DNA from: Caldilineaceae bacterium
Lineage (GTDB): Bacteria; Chloroflexota; Anaerolineae; Caldilineales; Caldilineaceae
DNA: 64,000 nt
Assembly: GCA_022827195.1 (NCBI GenBank)
Contig: JAJDTL010000041.1
Span: forward strand, 124,001 to 188,000
Direction of reading: 5' to 3'
Shown here: piece after piece, positions 59,965-64,000 of the stretch
How positions within the stretch are numbered: position 1 is the stretch's first letter
How the letters are laid out: every line of letters begins with the position of its first letter
Translations under genes and position numbers: made by a program
Notes under the pieces: model-generated
The model's database searches: none
Told to the model about the DNA's origin: nothing
Seen by the model: the letters and a program-made list of their open reading frames with translations, nothing else

Positions 59965-60097
59965 ATCGACGCTGTTTGGACATGCCGCGCAGGTCGGGCC
60001 AAAGTCCATGATTCCACCGACAGTCCACCCCGGAAAGTCCACGTTGGTACGGGCTGTCGAATTTACCTTTCACCATTTTGCAGAGGAGAGTCACACC

Positions 60098-61768
60098 ATG
60101 AAGCAGAGGCATTTCCGATTTGTTCTGTCTGCGCTTATCCTGCTGTCGGTCCTTTTGGGCGCGTGCGCGACGCCGGCCGCTCCGGCCGATTCGGGCGACG
60201 CGGCGATGGCCGACGAAGGCGAGGCGATGGAAGGCAGGATGCTGCCGGACGACGCTGCTGAGGAGCAGGTTATCCGCTATGTCACGCGTGATCTGAGCCG
60301 CCTTAACCCTGCCTCCGAGAGTGGTTTTGGCCGCCCCTGGATCTCGCACATGTGGATGCCGTTCTTCCTGCGCGACCGCAACCACGAGCTGCAGCCCTGG
60401 CTCGCCACCGGTTACGAGGTCAGCGAGGACAAGACGGTCTACACGATCCACATCCATCCCGACGCCACCTGGTCGGACGGCTCGCCCGTCGTAGCACAGG
60501 AAGCGATCGACTACTGGTCGTGGGCCATCAGCCCTAACTGCATCAGCTGCTGGACCTATCTGCGGTTGGGCGTTATCGAGGGCGCGCAGGCGGTCATTGA
60601 CGGCGAGGCCGATACGATTTCCGGCCTGGCTGCGCTGGATGACAAGACGCTGCAGATTACGCTGTCCTCGCCGAGCCCGATCTTCATCATGAGCATGGCG
60701 CACTACAACACCGGCTTCGTCAAGATGGAGGACGTCAATGCCGATGAGTTTGCGGCCGATGCCGAGACACGCGTGAACGGTGCCTTCCAGATTGAGATCT
60801 GGGACCAGGACAAGCGCGAATATGAGATCGTCCAGAATCCCGGCTGGTGGGGCGACAAGAAGCCCTATATCGAACGCATCATCGCTCAGTGGTCCAACGA
60901 CGAAAACATCACCTACCTGATGTGGCAGAACGGGGAGGCCGACGTAGCCCACTGGTTCACAAACATTCGCGAGCCGCTGCGGGCCGAAAACCCGGACTTG
61001 TTCGTGCTCATCCCCTACGCCACCAACTTCTACTTCGCGCTGCACACGACCAAGCCGCCGCTGGATGACATCAACGTGCGCCGGGCATTGCTGCACGCGG
61101 TGGACTGGGACCTGGCGATCAGCGCGGCGTATGAGGGATCGCGCAATGACCGCGTCATGAAGACCCACTTCACGCCGGAGCTGCCCTGCTTTGTGGCCGA
61201 CAACTGGCCCGACTTCGGCTATGATCCGGAACTGGCGAAGCAGGAGCTGGCCGCTTCCAAGTACGGTGGGCCGGAAGACCTGCCCAAGATCCGCATCTCC
61301 AGCGGCGGCCAGTCGCCCAACTATCTACGCACGGCCGAGATCATGGCCGAGCAGTGGAAGAACGTATTGGGCATCACAGACGTTGAAATCCGACCCGGCT
61401 GGAGCGACGCCTGGGGCCAGGAAGCCGACCTGATCAACGTCCAGCGCAACAGTTGGGGCGCGACGATTCCCGACCCCGCGGCCATGATCACGGGCCTGTG
61501 GAACTACTATGCGGCGCCGCACGACGTCGGCCTGGTAGATGACGAGCTGGGCGCGATGATGGATGAGCTCCTGACGCTCGACCCAGCCAGTGCGGACTAC
61601 TGTGACAAGGTTTCGGCGGCGGAGCAGCGGCTGCTCAGCCATTACTACTTCCTGCCGATGATCTGGGACCTGTACGAATATGTCGTGCAGCCCTACGTCA
61701 AGAACTTCGACGCCAACGTTGACAACAACTGGTCAACGCTGCTTGACATCTACGTAGCAGAGCACTAA
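60098..61768 (+). CDS. peptide/oligosaccharide ABC transporter substrate-binding lipoprotein (SBP_bac_5)
   Basis: A 556-residue binding protein. Signal peptide with lipobox LGAC (Cys23), then an Ala/Asp/Glu/Met-rich tether. KTVYTIHIHPDATWSDGSPVVAQEA and INVRRALLHAVDWDLAI are family marks. GAGGAG precedes the ATG at 60098; the open frame continues 54 codons upstream without support. Followed by a stem-loop and two permeases. Confidence 0.9.
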   Translation: MKQRHFRFVLSALILLSVLLGACATPAAPADSGDAAMADEGEAMEGRMLPDDAAEEQVIRYVTRDLSRLNPASESGFGRPWISHMWMPFFLRDRNHELQPWLATGYEVSEDKTVYTIHIHPDATWSDGSPVVAQEAIDYWSWAISPNCISCWTYLRLGVIEGAQAVIDGEADTISGLAALDDKTLQITLSSPSPIFIMSMAHYNTGFVKMEDVNADEFAADAETRVNGAFQIEIWDQDKREYEIVQNPGWWGDKKPYIERIIAQWSNDENITYLMWQNGEADVAHWFTNIREPLRAENPDLFVLIPYATNFYFALHTTKPPLDDINVRRALLHAVDWDLAISAAYEGSRNDRVMKTHFTPELPCFVADNWPDFGYDPELAKQELAASKYGGPEDLPKIRISSGGQSPNYLRTAEIMAEQWKNVLGITDVEIRPGWSDAWGQEADLINVQRNSWGATIPDPAAMITGLWNYYAAPHDVGLVDDELGAMMDELLTLDPASADYCDKVSAAEQRLLSHYYFLPMIWDLYEYVVQPYVKNFDANVDNNWSTLLDIYVAEH

Positions 61769-61776
61769 GCGGGACC

Positions 61777-61822
61777 GGAGGAGTGGGAAGGCACGCGCAA
61801 GGGTCCGTCTTTCCACTCCTCC
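61777..61822 (+). terminator. intercistronic stem-loop after SBP 3
   Basis: GGAGGAGTGGGAAG (61777-61790) pairs with CTTTCCACTCCTCC (61809-61822) with one mismatch. It occupies the same place as the stem-loops at 28029 and 40453 in the other two Opp operons. Confidence 0.65.
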
Positions 61823-61892
61823 TTCCTCTGTATGATTTGAAGCACCTAGTAGCCGGCAACTCATCACCGGGGCCAGACCTGGGGCGGTCGCA

Positions 61893-62843
61893 ATGTTCGT
61901 CTATACCATGAAGCGCCTGGCCATCGCGATTCCGACGTTCATCGCGGTCCTTATCATCACGTTTACCCTGACTGTGATCAGCCCGTTCGATCCGGTCGAG
62001 ATGATGATGACCCAGTTCGAGGGAACGCTTGACACGCTGGCCAAGGAAGACGCGATCAAGAGAATCCGGGCCCAATACGGTCTGGACGACACCTACTGGG
62101 TGCAGTTCACGCGTTGGGTCGGCAGGCTGATGCAAGGGGACTTGGGTATATCGATTAACAAGCAGCGCGACGTGCTGCGAATGATCGTCATATCCTTTCC
62201 TATCTCCTTCCAATTGGGCCTGGCCGGAGCGGTTATAACGACCCTGCTGGGCATCCCACTCGGATGCATTGCCGCGCTGCGTCAGAACAGCTGGATTGAC
62301 TATACGATTGTAGGCGGCACGCTGGCGTTTCGCACCGTGCCGGTCTTCGTGCTGGCGCCGCTGCTGCTGATTGTGTTCGTCCTCTGGCTGGACCTGATGA
62401 ACGTTCCCTATGGATGGGACGGACTATTCCAGGGCAAAGTGGTCATGCCGATCTTTATCCTTGCGTTGGGGCCCTTGCCGGTGGTGGTCCGCCAGACACG
62501 TGCTGCGGTGCTTGAAGTCTTTTCGATGGACTATGTGCGAACGGCCAAAATGAAAGGGCTGGAGATGTGGCGCATCATCATTCGCCATATTCTGCGGAAC
62601 GCCCTGATTCCCGTTGTCACCACTCTGGGTTTCATCACCGAAGGGCTGATCGTCGGCAGTATTTTTCTCGACAGCATTTTCACCATCCCCGGCTTCGGCG
62701 CGGTGGCTGAGGCAGGCTTTCGCGGATTCGACTATCCGGTCATCATGGGCGTAACCATGGTCAGCGCAATCATGATCATTCTGACCAATCTGATCGTGGA
62801 TCTGATCTATCCACTCCTTGATCCCCGCATCACACTTGAGTAG
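61893..62843 (+). CDS. Opp/Dpp-type ABC transporter permease (DppB-like)
   Basis: A 316-residue permease: MKRLAIAIPTFIAVLIITFTL first helix, DTYWVQFTRWVGRLMQGDLGIS, and EAA loop YVRTAKMKGLEMWRIIIRHILRNALIPVV. LDLMNVPYGWDGLF closely resembles the corresponding segment of the permease at 28095 (LGVMNVPYGWDGLF), so importers 1 and 3 are closer to each other than to importer 2. Confidence 0.9.
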   Translation: MFVYTMKRLAIAIPTFIAVLIITFTLTVISPFDPVEMMMTQFEGTLDTLAKEDAIKRIRAQYGLDDTYWVQFTRWVGRLMQGDLGISINKQRDVLRMIVISFPISFQLGLAGAVITTLLGIPLGCIAALRQNSWIDYTIVGGTLAFRTVPVFVLAPLLLIVFVLWLDLMNVPYGWDGLFQGKVVMPIFILALGPLPVVVRQTRAAVLEVFSMDYVRTAKMKGLEMWRIIIRHILRNALIPVVTTLGFITEGLIVGSIFLDSIFTIPGFGAVAEAGFRGFDYPVIMGVTMVSAIMIILTNLIVDLIYPLLDPRITLE

Positions 62844-62906
62844 GACACGTCTGCGGATAGGCAGCTAGCAACGTCGGCACATCCGGTTTCTCGGGGAAGG
62901 TCGTTG

Positions 62907-63899
62907 ATGGACGAGGCCAACGATCGGAATTCAGCCAGCAGTTTGGGCGACGAACTGTCCGGCGAGAGCGACTTGAAGACCCGCTCTCTGTGGCAGGATG
63001 CCGTTAAGCGGTTGCTGCGCAACCGGCTATCGATCATTGGACTGATAATCACGTTGCTACTGCTTGTTGCTGCCTTCTTTGGCCCCCAGATTGCGCCCTA
63101 TGAGTATACTGAACAGGACCTGTTGCACGTTGCCAAGATGCCCAGCGCCGACCACTGGTTGGGCACCGACGAGATCGGAAGGGACCTGTTCAGCCGCGTC
63201 CTGTGGGGTGCGCGCACGGCCACGCTCGTAGCGATTTTCACTACTGTTATCAGCGTTATCATTGGCGTGGTTCTCGGCGCAGTGGCCGGATACGGCGGCG
63301 CGCTGGCCGATAACATCACCGGGCGCATCATCGACATCGTGATGTCGGTGCCGGGCCTTTTGCTGGCGGCGCTGATCGCCGTCTCGATCAAGGAGCCTGT
63401 CGTAACGTGGGCCGACGCAATCTATGACAGTAGCGGTTTCCCCCTGTTCGCCGACACAACCTGGTTGGACCTGCTGGTCGTCTTCGGTGGGCTGGCCTTT
63501 GTATCGTGGCCGGGCTATGCGCGTCTGATTCGCGGCCAGATCTTTTCGCTGCGCGAGGAGCAGTATGTCGAAGCGGCCAAGGCCGTAGGTGTCTCGGAGC
63601 TGAAAATCGCGCTTCGGCACCTTTTGCCCAACGCCATCGGCCCGGTGATTGTGACCCTGACATTCAGTTTTTCCAGTGCCATGGTCCTGGAATCTTCGCT
63701 CAGTTACCTGGGCATCGGCGTACAGCCGCCGCAGGCTAGTTGGGGCAACATGATCTCCTCCAATATCGGCAGCTGGTCATACCGGCCCTGGCTTGTGGCC
63801 GTACCGGCATTGACCCTGGCGATCGTCACCCTGGGTATCAACTTTCTGGGCGACGGCCTGAACGACGCTCTCAATCCCCGGACTGGCAGATCGATTTGA
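62907..63899 (+). CDS. Opp/Dpp-type ABC transporter permease (DppC-like)
   Basis: A 330-residue permease: LLRNRLSIIGLIITLLLLVAAFFGPQI, HWLGTDEIGRDLFSRVLWGARTATLVA and EAA loop YVEAAKAVGVSELKIALRHLLPNAIGPVIV. It shares the extra inter-helix segment (ADAIYDSSGFPLFADTTWLD) with the permease at 29115. GGGGAAGG precedes ATG 62907. The window ends about 100 bases after it, so it cannot be seen whether ATPase genes follow. Confidence 0.9.
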   Translation: MDEANDRNSASSLGDELSGESDLKTRSLWQDAVKRLLRNRLSIIGLIITLLLLVAAFFGPQIAPYEYTEQDLLHVAKMPSADHWLGTDEIGRDLFSRVLWGARTATLVAIFTTVISVIIGVVLGAVAGYGGALADNITGRIIDIVMSVPGLLLAALIAVSIKEPVVTWADAIYDSSGFPLFADTTWLDLLVVFGGLAFVSWPGYARLIRGQIFSLREEQYVEAAKAVGVSELKIALRHLLPNAIGPVIVTLTFSFSSAMVLESSLSYLGIGVQPPQASWGNMISSNIGSWSYRPWLVAVPALTLAIVTLGINFLGDGLNDALNPRTGRSI

Positions 63900-64000
63900 C
63901 AGCCAATTCCCTTTCCCACACGAGATTTACCGGCGACCGGACAACGGCGGCGGCCCCACTTCGAATGCGGTTGTCGCGCTACGCCCAGGCAGCATGGGGC

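Noticed and set aside
1..64000. CRISPR arrays, tRNA and rRNA genes
   Set aside because: No regularly spaced direct repeats with unique spacers and no tRNA T-loop or rRNA signature were noticed on either strand. Short tandem repeats at 10411 and 45621 have no spacers.

Overview
The window looks like bacterial chromosome from a high-GC member of the Chloroflexota, probably a Caldilineales/Anaerolineae-type heterotroph. This is inferred from protein style only: lipoproteins with an SAC or GAC lipobox followed by Ala/Pro/Asp/Met-rich linkers, many Gfo/Idh/MocA oxidoreductases, phytanoyl-CoA dioxygenases, sulfatases and Opp-type transporters. No rRNA, tRNA, ribosomal protein or other marker gene was seen, so the taxonomy is unproven.

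Layout. (1) 1-7.7 kb: the 3' part of an ABC ATPase gene, a Gfo/Idh/MocA oxidoreductase, a minus-strand pair of heparinase II/III-like protein and DegT aminotransferase, a Fic protein and an HpcH/HpaI aldolase. (2) 7.7-14.1 kb: two gene-poor repeat regions around a split glycine-betaine importer (proX with its own promoter and terminator; proV-proW upstream, behind a glycosyltransferase). (3) 14.2-23.1 kb: a dense sugar-oxidoreductase region with five Gfo/Idh/MocA genes, a phytanoyl-CoA dioxygenase with a strong promoter, a DegT aminotransferase, an unrecognised protein and a degenerate PD-(D/E)XK-like protein. (4) 23.8-26.0 kb: a GT-C membrane glycosyltransferase. (5) 26.3-48.5 kb: about 22 kb of plus-strand genes with two parallel modules. 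Module 1 has a complete Opp importer, a sialidase-fold protein, an LLM oxidoreductase, a ThDP enzyme, an aldolase and a class V aminotransferase. Module 2 has an Opp importer without ATPases, a second class V aminotransferase, a 595-residue unknown, a second ThDP enzyme and prephenate dehydratase. (6) 48.5-50.3 kb: a decayed zone with a frameshifted IS5-type element and a dead Phd-VapC toxin-antitoxin locus. (7) 50.5-64 kb: tandem sulfatases, LLM oxidoreductase, phytanoyl-CoA dioxygenase, a divergent Gfo/Idh/MocA protein, two PD-(D/E)XK-like proteins, an amine/amino-acid oxidase and a third Opp importer that runs to the window end.

Taken together the genes suggest scavenging of modified, possibly sulfated or uronic-acid-containing glycans and small organic solutes: periplasmic lyase and sulfatases, several Opp-type uptake systems, then oxidation, aldol cleavage and transamination in the cytoplasm. 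This is inference from family membership; no substrate can be read from the sequence.

The most noteworthy items are: the toxin-antitoxin pseudogene pair, readable in single frames through four nonsense codons; a 17-bp tandem duplication that breaks the transposase; an IS-end relic upstream of the ThDP-pheA segment; a pair of 12-bp palindromes exactly 20 bp apart; a cluster of GACA-N2-TGTC palindromes; and matching stem-loops between binding-protein and permease genes in all three Opp operons.
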